A stretch of DNA of 11,016 nucleotides from CAZXNF01 sp050741255. GTDB taxonomy: Bacteria > Pseudomonadota > Gammaproteobacteria > Burkholderiales > SG8-41. The stretch lies in the NCBI GenBank assembly GCA_050741255.1, contig JBOIEQ010000140.1, positions 1-11,016 of the forward strand, given 5' to 3'. The notes beneath the pieces were generated by a model, which worked only from the letters and a program-made list of their open reading frames with translations, did no database searches and was not told the DNA's origin. Made by a program: the position numbers and the translations under genes. Below are positions 4,926-11,016 of this stretch, piece after piece; the first letter of the stretch is position 1, and each line of letters begins with the position of its first letter.

Positions 4926-7433
4926 ATGAGTGAGACCGCGCCCTCGCCCGGCCCCGCGCTGCGCACGGCGCTCGACAACTTGTCGCGCGCGAGCTTTGTC
5001 GCGCACCGCGAGGCGCTGCCGGTGCTGCCGGTATTCGCGCGCTACGGCGAGGACGTCGCGCTGGCCTGGCTTGATGCCGTGCAGCGCCTGTTCGAAATCG
5101 ACCGCGAAGCCGCCAAGGCCTTCATCCGCGGCAGTGCCGCCGCCGAGGCGACGGCCGAATGCGCGCTGCCCTGGATCGAGCAGGCGGTTGCCTTCCTCAG
5201 TGTGCCCGCGGCGATCGGCGCACTGGAAGGCTACATGGACAACCTGCCGCGTGCGTTCGGCACGCTCGGCCACGCCGGCGAGCGGCGCTGGGCGGAACTC
5301 GGGCTCCTGTGGTGCGCGCGCCATCCCGAGAGCGGCTGCCGCTATTTCGAAACGCCGGTGACGGATCTCGCCTGGCGGCAGGGCATCACCGGCATCGAGC
5401 ACCTGTTCACGCCGATCGAGGAGCTGTTCGAGACGCGCAAGCTGCTGCCGGCGACCTATCTTGGCGGGGCGATCCGCGTGCGCAACCTGCTGGGCGCGCA
5501 GGCGATCCTGCCGTGGGCGGCGCGCGGCGCGGACATCCTGCAGTCAGGCCGCGCGCGCGGCGAGGCGTACTTCCGCCTGGAGAGCGAGGAGAGCCTGCAA
5601 CTCCTGCTCGACCAGTTGCCCGGGTTCCGGCTCGCGGAACGCAGCCGCCTGCTGACGCTGATCGCGGAGCTGTGGTTCGAATCCGCGATCGAGATCAAGG
5701 AAAGCCTGTGGTCGCCCGAGAAGGGACGGCCCTTCGTCGAGACCGACGGGCGCACGCTGCTGGTGCCCGCGGTGATGCGGGATGCCGACGAGGCCATCGT
5801 CGCCGTGCTGCACACGATGGGGCACCTGCGCTTCGGCACCTACGACCAGCGGGCCCTCGAAGCATTGTTCGCGGCGTCCGGCAGCCCGCCGCCGCCCGCG
5901 GGACCGATCTCGCTGGCGCCGCTGCTGACGCGGTTCGGCGACGGCGCGTGGCGTTTCCAGGTGCTGTTCGATCTCTGCGAGGACCTGCGCGTGGACGCGC
6001 GGGTGCAGGAGGTGGTGCCTAACCATCTGACGCGGCTGGCGCGCCTGTCCGAATTGCACCAGGCGAGCGGTCACGCGCCGTACTACGCGTTTGCGCTGGC
6101 CACGGTACAGGGTGCCCGTGGCGCCGGACCGCTGGATGCACGCCTGGCCGGGCTGCTGAAGGCGGACGCGACGATCGGCGACGCCTGGCGCATTGCGATC
6201 GACCTGTACGCCAGCGACGAATTCCCGCCGATCGGTGAAGCGGAAATGTTCCATGCGTCGTATCTGCCGGGACGGGCGCCGAACATCGGCCGGCCGGTGC
6301 ATGCCACCCAGACGCAGCAGACGGACCAGCAGCCGACCCAGCCGGGCGAGACCGACCAGGAAGCGGAACCGGAGCAGGGCGACGAGCAGGGCGATGCGCC
6401 GGAGCAGGCGCAGGGCGGCGGTGAGCAGAGCGGCGAGCAGAAGCTCGAATCGGCCGGCGAAGGCAGCGGCACCGGCGCGCGGATGGAGGAGTCGCAGGGC
6501 AAGTCCTCGAGCAAGGGCGCGGACGGCAAACTCGACAAGGGCGAGCCCTATCCGGAATGGGACTACCGCGAGAACCGCTACAAGCGGAACTGGGCCTGGG
6601 TGCAGGAAAAGCCGCTGCAGGAGTCCAACCTCGCCGAGGCGACCCGGCTCGAAAAACAGCATGCGGCGGCGATGAAGCGCCTGAAGAAGGCGATCCAGGC
6701 GCAGAAGCCGACGCGGCTCGCGCCCCAGCTGCGGCAGTTCGACGGTGACGATATTGATCTCGACGCCGCAGTTACCTTCGTCGCCGAGCGCCGGGCGGGG
6801 CACTCGCCCAAGCCGTGGATCTACCGCCGGCGCGAAGTGCGCCAGCGCGACGTCGCGGTGACGCTGCTCGCCGACATGTCCACCTCGATCATGCAGCACC
6901 TGCCGGAAGGCGGCGGGCGGCTGGTGGACCGCGTGCGCGCGGGCGTGCTGCTGTTCGCGGAAAGCATGGAGCAGGTGGGCGACGCCTACTCGATCGCCGG
7001 CTTCTGCTCCAAGTACCGCGACAACGTCAGCTACTACATGATGAAGGACTTCGACGACCCCTACACCGAGGAGGTGAAGAGCGTGATCGGCGGCATTTCC
7101 GGGCGGCTCGCGACGCGCATGGGCGCGGCGATCCGCCACGCGACCGCGCGTTTCTCGGGGGTGCAGAGCCGGCGCCGGCTGCTGCTGATCCTGTCCGACG
7201 GCCGCCCCGAGGACTACGACGACGGCGGCGACCGGCGCTACCTGCACGAGGACACGCGGATGGCGGTGAAGGAAGCGATGCACCAGGGCGTGCACGCGTT
7301 CTGCATCACCGTCGATACGATGGCGAACCAGTACCTGCCGCAGATCTTCGGGCCGGGCCACTACCTGGTGCTCGACCACATCAATTCGCTGCCGAACAAG
7401 CTGCCGGAGATCTACCTGCGGCTACGCCACTGA
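4926..7433 (+). CDS. VWA-domain activator protein, CbbO/NorD family
   Basis: The 835-residue product is the expected partner of the AAA+ protein just upstream. A long helical N-terminal region (about 1-455) is followed by an acidic, Gln/Glu/Gly-rich low-complexity linker (about 459-540). A short conserved segment PYPEWDYRENRYKRNWAWV (541-559) comes next, then a C-terminal von Willebrand A domain (about 640-835). Its metal-ion-dependent adhesion site is intact: DMSTS at 650-654, Thr730 in the second loop, and Asp758 in LILSDGRPEDYD. In characterised CbbQO and NorQD pairs, the VWA protein binds the ATPase ring and uses this site to recognise the client enzyme. A HTMGH at 296-300 and CEDLRVD at 351-357 look like remnants of a zinc-peptidase motif. 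Assignment to the family is firm; choosing between CbbO-like and NorD-like is not possible without the client. Confidence 0.9.
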   Translation: MSETAPSPGPALRTALDNLSRASFVAHREALPVLPVFARYGEDVALAWLDAVQRLFEIDREAAKAFIRGSAAAEATAECALPWIEQAVAFLSVPAAIGALEGYMDNLPRAFGTLGHAGERRWAELGLLWCARHPESGCRYFETPVTDLAWRQGITGIEHLFTPIEELFETRKLLPATYLGGAIRVRNLLGAQAILPWAARGADILQSGRARGEAYFRLESEESLQLLLDQLPGFRLAERSRLLTLIAELWFESAIEIKESLWSPEKGRPFVETDGRTLLVPAVMRDADEAIVAVLHTMGHLRFGTYDQRALEALFAASGSPPPPAGPISLAPLLTRFGDGAWRFQVLFDLCEDLRVDARVQEVVPNHLTRLARLSELHQASGHAPYYAFALATVQGARGAGPLDARLAGLLKADATIGDAWRIAIDLYASDEFPPIGEAEMFHASYLPGRAPNIGRPVHATQTQQTDQQPTQPGETDQEAEPEQGDEQGDAPEQAQGGGEQSGEQKLESAGEGSGTGARMEESQGKSSSKGADGKLDKGEPYPEWDYRENRYKRNWAWVQEKPLQESNLAEATRLEKQHAAAMKRLKKAIQAQKPTRLAPQLRQFDGDDIDLDAAVTFVAERRAGHSPKPWIYRRREVRQRDVAVTLLADMSTSIMQHLPEGGGRLVDRVRAGVLLFAESMEQVGDAYSIAGFCSKYRDNVSYYMMKDFDDPYTEEVKSVIGGISGRLATRMGAAIRHATARFSGVQSRRRLLLILSDGRPEDYDDGGDRRYLHEDTRMAVKEAMHQGVHAFCITVDTMANQYLPQIFGPGHYLVLDHINSLPNKLPEIYLRLRH

Positions 7434-7452
7434 GGGCGGCACAATTCAATAG

Positions 7453-7460
7453 AAGGAGGA
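7453..7460 (+). promoter_or_regulatory. Strong Shine-Dalgarno site of the TcuA-like gene
   Basis: AAGGAGGA ends six bases before the ATG at 7467, close to a perfect match to the 16S rRNA 3' end. It is the strongest ribosome site in the window. It fixes the start and suggests high expression of the flavoprotein relative to its upstream neighbours. Confidence 0.8.
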
Positions 7461-7466
7461 GCAGTC

Positions 7467-9023
7467 ATGGCGGGTTACGACGTAATCGTGGTGGGCGGCG
7501 GCAACGCGGCGTTCGCGGCAGCTGTGTCGGCGAAGGAGCACGGCGCGAAGAAGGTGCTGGTGCTGGAGAAGGCGCCACGGGAGAAGCGCGGCGGCAACAC
7601 GCACTTCAGCGGCGCGATCTTCCGCTTCTTTTTCAACGACGTGTCCGATCTCGACCGCTTCGTGCCCGACGCGGAGGAGCAGTATCCGGGCTTCCGGCAG
7701 GATCTCCCGCTCTATCCCAAGGAAGCGTTCCGCGACGACCTCATGCGCGTGACGCAGGGCCGCTCCGATCCCGAGCTTTCGAAGATTCTGATCGACAACT
7801 CCTACGACACCACCTGCTGGCTGCAGGATGTGGGCAAGCATCATTTCGAACTGGCGCTGTCCGTGATGGGCATCCGCGTCGGCGACAAGATCAAGTGGCC
7901 CAAGGGCGCGATCGTGCGCACCGTGCACGAAGGCGTGGGACTGTCCAAGACGTGGTTCCAGACCGCGGAGAAGATGGGCATCGAGGTCCGCTACGAGACC
8001 GGCGCCGAGAACCTGATCCGCAACCGCGCCGGCCGTGTGACCGGCGTGATCGCTTCCGGCGTGAACGGCATCCAGAAGCTGACCGCGAAGGCGGTGGTGC
8101 TGGCCTGCGGCGGCTTCGAGACGAATCCCGCGTGGCGGCGGCACTACCTCGGCGATCCCTGGGACCACGCCAAGGTCCGCGGCTCCAACTTCAACTATGG
8201 CGACGGGCTGCGCATGGCGCTCGACATCGGCGCGATGCCGTTCGGACACTGGGGCGGCTGCCATGCCACGCCCATCGTCGCCACGGCGCCGGACTACGGT
8301 GTGCAGAACCTGACCGACAAGACGAACCGCCTGTCCTATCCGTACGGCGTGATGATCAACGTCGAGGGCAAACGCTGGATCGACGAGGCGGCGGATTTCC
8401 AGTCATTCACCTATGCGAAGTACGGCGGTCTGATCCTCAAGCAGACGCGCAGCCTGATCTACCAGATCTTCGACGCGAAGGTCATGCACCTGCTGGAGCC
8501 GCGCTATTCCACGAGCGAGCCCTTCCGGTCGAATACGCTGGAGGGGCTCGTGAAGCAGCTAGACACGGATCACGCGCAGGCGATGCAGACGCTGAACGAA
8601 TACAACGCGGCCTGCGAGCGTGGCGGTTCGTTCGATCCCACGGTGCTCGACCAGCTGCACACCGAAGGCATCACCCCGCCCAAGACCAACTGGGCGCAGA
8701 AGCTCGACAAGCCGCCGTACGTGGCGTGGCCGGTCACCGGCGGCATCACCTTTACCTTCGGTGGCCTGAAGATCAACGAGCAATGCCAGGTCGTGGCGAC
8801 CAACTGGAAGCCGATTCCGGGCCTCTATACCTGCGGCGAGATGGTGGGCGGGCTGTTCCACTACAACTATCCGCTGGGCACCGGCCTCATGTCGGGCGCG
8901 GTGTTCGGGAGGATCGCGGGGCGCTGCGCCGCACAGGAGGCCGGTGGGGGCCGGAAGCCGGCTGCGAAGAAGAAAGTCGCCGCAAAACCCGCGCCGCGCA
9001 AGGCCGCGAAGCGGCGCCGCTAG
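7467..9023 (+). CDS. FAD-dependent dehydrogenase, TcuA-like (fumarate reductase/succinate dehydrogenase flavoprotein superfamily)
   Basis: The protein has 518 residues. It opens with the ADP-binding Rossmann motif VVGGGNAAFAAA (about 8-19), a second FAD contact at LEKAPREKRGGNTHFSGA (33-50), and LACGGFETNP at 212-221. The capping region carries HWGGCHATP (261-269) and GKRWIDEAADFQSFTYAKYG (301-320), which closely resembles the TcuA signature. The C-terminal FAD-binding part has GGITFTFGGLKIN (425-437) and GLYTCGEMVGGLF (452-464), then NYPLGTGLMSGAVFGRIAG (467-485). TcuA oxidises tricarballylate to cis-aconitate, but related enzymes act on other acids, so the substrate is open. No TcuB membrane partner is seen. 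After residue 491 the protein ends in a Lys/Arg/Ala/Pro-rich tail not typical of the family. A very strong ribosome site precedes the ATG. Confidence 0.88.
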   Translation: MAGYDVIVVGGGNAAFAAAVSAKEHGAKKVLVLEKAPREKRGGNTHFSGAIFRFFFNDVSDLDRFVPDAEEQYPGFRQDLPLYPKEAFRDDLMRVTQGRSDPELSKILIDNSYDTTCWLQDVGKHHFELALSVMGIRVGDKIKWPKGAIVRTVHEGVGLSKTWFQTAEKMGIEVRYETGAENLIRNRAGRVTGVIASGVNGIQKLTAKAVVLACGGFETNPAWRRHYLGDPWDHAKVRGSNFNYGDGLRMALDIGAMPFGHWGGCHATPIVATAPDYGVQNLTDKTNRLSYPYGVMINVEGKRWIDEAADFQSFTYAKYGGLILKQTRSLIYQIFDAKVMHLLEPRYSTSEPFRSNTLEGLVKQLDTDHAQAMQTLNEYNAACERGGSFDPTVLDQLHTEGITPPKTNWAQKLDKPPYVAWPVTGGITFTFGGLKINEQCQVVATNWKPIPGLYTCGEMVGGLFHYNYPLGTGLMSGAVFGRIAGRCAAQEAGGGRKPAAKKKVAAKPAPRKAAKRRR

Positions 9024-9029
9024 GCGGCG
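9015..9029 (+). other. Hairpin around the stop codon of the TcuA-like gene
   Basis: CGCCGC at 9015-9020 pairs with GCGGCG at 9024-9029, leaving the TAG stop as the loop. No T-run follows. It might slow transcription or shape the message between the flavoprotein and the flavodoxin-like gene, but repeated GC-rich Arg and Ala codons could create it by chance. Confidence 0.3.
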
Positions 9030-9094
9030 GCTTGTAAGCTCGATCCGTTCCGTGCGACCCAGCGGGATCGGCCCCGCCTCCAGAGGAGCACTCC

Positions 9095-10174
9095 ATGACC
9101 GCACCCGACGTCCGCCGCCAGACCGAATACGTGCCGCTCTCCGAGGCGCAGTTCCGCGAGCGCTTCCACGCGCGCTTCTACGATCCCGCGTTCGATGCCG
9201 TGCGCGGCGAACTGGAGAAAGTGTGCGCGGTGGCCTGGGACGGCTACATCGCGTACCGCAAGTCGCCGCGCAAGCAGAAGGCGGGCGCGGACTTTGCCGA
9301 GCCCGGTTACGAATTGCCGGTGGAATGGCTGAAGGCGCGCGCCGTGATTGCGGCGGCGGAACAGAAGCAGAAGGATCCACGGTCGCCGTCGCGCATCCTG
9401 ATCGTGAACGGCTCGACGCGCAGCGAACACACCTGCCCCGGCGAAATCTCGAAGACGCGGCGCCTCGCGCAGGCGGCGCAGCAGGCGATCGAGGCTTTGC
9501 CCGGGCATGAAGTGGATTTTCTCGACATCTCGACGCTTGCCGACGAACCCTGGAAGGTGATCCATCCGTGCAAGGCGTGCGTGTCGACGGCGCAGCCGCT
9601 GTGCCACTGGCCATGCTCGTGTTATCCCAATCACGCGCTCGGGCAGACCAACGACTGGATGGATGAAATCTATCCGCGCTGGACGGCGGCGCACGGCGTG
9701 ATGATCCTGTGCCCGGTGCACTGGTACCAGGCGCCGGCAAGTCTGAAGCTGATGATCGACCGGCTCGTCTGCGCCGACGGCGGCAACCCGGACCCGACGA
9801 CAACGCACATCAAGGACCCGGCGATGGCCAAGGCCGTCGAACTCAAAGGCTGGGACTACCCCAAGCACCTCGCGGGACGCGCGTTTTCCGTGGTCGCCCA
9901 CGGCGATGCCGCGGGACCGGAGAACCTGCGCCGCATGCTGACGGACTGGCTGACCGACATCGGCATGATCTGGTCGGGCCCCAGTTCAACGCTGGATACG
10001 TGGATCGGCTGGTATAAACCTTATGCCACCAGCCACGAGGACCTGGACGCCGATCCGGACCTCTTCACGCAGGTGCAACAGGCGGCGTTAAGCCTCGCCA
10101 ACATGGTCGGACAGATCCGCAGCGGCGAATATCATGCCCCCAACGCGGGACTGCACAGTCCGAAGGAAAAATAG
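9095..10174 (+). CDS. Flavodoxin-fold NAD(P)H-dependent FMN reductase-like protein with Cys cluster
   Basis: The 359-residue product combines a mostly helical N-terminal extension (about 1-95, containing WDGYIAYRKSPRKQK) with a flavodoxin-like domain. That domain begins at ILIVNGSTRS (101-110), where the GSTRS loop should hold the FMN phosphate. Later elements include VMILCPVHWYQAPASLKLMIDR (202-223) and a GRAFSVVAHGDAAG segment (261-274). Between strands two and three lies a cluster of five cysteines at 159, 162, 170, 174 and 176 (PCKACVSTAQPLCHWPCSC). It recalls the Fe-S ligand region of iron-sulfur flavoproteins, though the spacing is not the classic one. AGAGGAG at 9082-9088 is a good ribosome site six bases before the ATG. 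The gene follows the TcuA-like gene by 71 bases, so it may pass electrons to or from that enzyme. Substrate and partner are unknown. Confidence 0.8.
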   Translation: MTAPDVRRQTEYVPLSEAQFRERFHARFYDPAFDAVRGELEKVCAVAWDGYIAYRKSPRKQKAGADFAEPGYELPVEWLKARAVIAAAEQKQKDPRSPSRILIVNGSTRSEHTCPGEISKTRRLAQAAQQAIEALPGHEVDFLDISTLADEPWKVIHPCKACVSTAQPLCHWPCSCYPNHALGQTNDWMDEIYPRWTAAHGVMILCPVHWYQAPASLKLMIDRLVCADGGNPDPTTTHIKDPAMAKAVELKGWDYPKHLAGRAFSVVAHGDAAGPENLRRMLTDWLTDIGMIWSGPSSTLDTWIGWYKPYATSHEDLDADPDLFTQVQQAALSLANMVGQIRSGEYHAPNAGLHSPKEK

Positions 10175-10175
10175 C

Positions 10176-10226
10176 GTGGACACCGGCAATGGCATGAGCA
10201 ACGGACCGGCGTGGATGTGGTCATGA
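10176..10226 (+). CDS. Possible 16-codon leader ORF coupled to the solute receptor gene
   Basis: A GTG at 10176 opens a frame encoding MDTGNGMSNGPAWMWS and ends at TGA 10224-10226. AAGGA at 10163-10167, inside the end of the flavodoxin-like gene, sits eight bases upstream as a possible ribosome site. The stop overlaps an in-frame ATG (10223) of the receptor gene as ATGA, the same overlap style used twice at the start of this window. It could be a leader peptide or simple chance. There is no homology evidence. Confidence 0.25.
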   Translation: MDTGNGMSNGPAWMWS

Positions 10227-10249
10227 GCCAGCGGGAAGCGGAGAGAATC

Positions 10250-11016
10250 ATGAGAATCGGCGGCGCGTGCTGCCTCGCAGCCGCCGTAACCGTTGCGTGT
10301 GCGAGCGCGGCGCAGGCCCAGGCCTATCCCAGCAAGCCGATCCGGCTCGTGGTGCCGCTCGCACCCGGCGGTACGACCGACATCCTGGCGCGGCTGATGG
10401 CGCAGCGCCTCGCGGAGTCGCTGGGGCAGCCGGTAGTCGTCGACAACCGGCCGGGCGCCGGCGGCAACATCGGCAACGAGGTCGTCGCGCGGTCCCTGCC
10501 GGACGGCTATACCCTGCTGATGACGGCGCCGCCGCTCGTCATCAACCCGGGGCTGTACAAGAAGATCGGTTATCACCCCATCAACGACTACACGCCCATC
10601 ACGATGGTCGCTTCCGTGCCGGTCGTGCTCGCCGTCAATCCCGCGGTCCCGGCGAAAAACGTGAAGGAACTGATCGCGCTGGCGAAGGCCAATCCGGGGC
10701 GTCTCAACTACGCCTCGTCCGGCGTGGGCGGTACCAATCATCTTGGGGGCGCGATGTTCGCGACGATGGCGGGCGTGGAGATCGTGCACGTTGCCTACAA
10801 GGGCTCCGGGCCGGCGTTGACCGACTTGCTCGCCGGGCAGGTGCAGATGCAGCTCTCGGGACTGCCGCCGCTGCTGCCGTTCATCAAAGCCGGCAAGCTG
10901 CGCGCGCTGGGCATCGCCGGGGCCAAGCGCACCGCGTCGCTGCCCGACGTGCCGACCATCGCCGAAGCCGGCGTGCCCGGCTACGAGGCCACGTCCTGGC
11001 AGGGGCTGTCGGCCCC
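10250..11016 (+). CDS. Bug/TctC-type tripartite tricarboxylate transporter solute-binding receptor (3'-truncated by window edge)
   Basis: Proteins of this family are periplasmic receptors that bind carboxylates or other small molecules, some delivering them to TctAB-type membrane permeases. The visible 255 residues start with a signal peptide (about 1-25, with AQAQA before YPSKP). The typical Bug opening follows: YPSKPIRLVVPLAPGG (26-41), then DILARLMAQRLAE, VVVDNRPGAGGNIG (62-75), and later LNYASSGVGGTNHL (152-165), VHVAYKGSGPALTDLLAGQV (179-198), KLRALGIAGAKR and LPDVPTIAEAGVPGYEA. About 65-70 C-terminal residues should lie beyond the window. The ATG at 10250 is preferred because GGAGAG lies just before it, although the in-frame ATG at 10223 overlaps a possible leader ORF. 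Position after the two flavoenzymes suggests supply of their substrate, but orphan Bug receptors are common. Confidence 0.92.
   Translation, partial: MRIGGACCLAAAVTVACASAAQAQAYPSKPIRLVVPLAPGGTTDILARLMAQRLAESLGQPVVVDNRPGAGGNIGNEVVARSLPDGYTLLMTAPPLVINPGLYKKIGYHPINDYTPITMVASVPVVLAVNPAVPAKNVKELIALAKANPGRLNYASSGVGGTNHLGGAMFATMAGVEIVHVAYKGSGPALTDLLAGQVQMQLSGLPPLLPFIKAGKLRALGIAGAKRTASLPDVPTIAEAGVPGYEATSWQGLSA

Noticed and set aside
6301..6540. Gln/Glu/Gly-rich stretch as a DNA repeat or an assembly fault
   Set aside because: The frame stays open with normal codon use and joins two conserved regions. Acidic linkers before the VWA domain are usual in this family.
5544..7379. 611-residue open frame on the minus strand
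   Set aside because: It lies fully opposite the VWA gene, whose frame has clear domain motifs. Its composition (Arg, Ala, His, Leu, Val, no recognisable motif) is that of an antisense shadow in GC-rich DNA.
4037..7433. Naming the pair cbbQ/cbbO or norQ/norD outright
   Set aside because: These families are told apart mainly by the client enzyme, and no RuBisCO or nitric oxide reductase gene is in the window.
6815..9037. 740-residue open frame on the plus strand
   Set aside because: It spans the end of the VWA gene and the whole TcuA-like gene in another frame and is Arg/Ala/Gly-rich with no motif. It is a frame shadow.
8559..9901. Two long minus-strand frames opposite the flavoprotein genes
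   Set aside because: They lie opposite well-supported plus-strand genes and show only Arg/Pro/Ser- or Arg/Ala-rich composition.
1..11016. CRISPR arrays, tRNA or rRNA genes, insertion sequences, prophage or toxin-antitoxin genes
   Set aside because: No spaced repeat series, cloverleaf-like sequence, transposase or integrase motif was seen on either strand. The DNA is almost fully used by the genes listed.

Overview
This is a GC-rich, densely packed bacterial window in which every credible gene lies on the plus strand. The gene set and order point to a betaproteobacterium, probably Burkholderiales or a relative. The tsaB-rimI-uracil-DNA glycosylase order is familiar there, as is the lemA-TPM-TPM set, and Bug-type periplasmic receptors are greatly expanded in that group. 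The organism assignment is inference. No rRNA, tRNA, CRISPR array, IS element or integrase was seen.

Region 1 (1-1826) is a housekeeping operon. It holds the 3' part of tsaB (tRNA t6A synthesis), rimI (N-terminal acetyltransferase) and a family 4-type Fe-S uracil-DNA glycosylase. Both junctions are ATGA overlaps, which suggests translational coupling. A 14-bp-period tandem repeat lies across the glycosylase stop codon.

Region 2 (1871-3911) is an envelope cassette: a LemA lipoprotein, a secreted membrane-anchored TPM-domain protein with a Gly/Ser-rich tail, and a second, short TPM-domain protein without a signal peptide. A perfect 10-bp inverted repeat encloses the last stop codon.

Region 3 (4037-7433) is a MoxR-type AAA+ ATPase of the CbbQ/NirQ/NorQ family followed by a large VWA-domain protein of the CbbO/NorD family. 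Such pairs act as ATP-driven activators of metalloenzymes or RuBisCO. No RuBisCO or nitric oxide reductase gene is present here, so the client is unknown.

Region 4 (7467-11016) looks like an accessory metabolic module. It has a TcuA-like flavoprotein dehydrogenase with an unusual basic tail, a flavodoxin-fold protein with a Cys cluster and a long N-terminal extension, a possible 16-codon leader ORF, and the 5' part of a Bug/TctC-type solute receptor that runs off the window. Together they suggest uptake and flavin-dependent oxidation or reduction of a carboxylate. The usual membrane electron partner TcuB is absent, and the Cys-rich flavoprotein occupies the adjacent position. This module is the best candidate for something not yet described.
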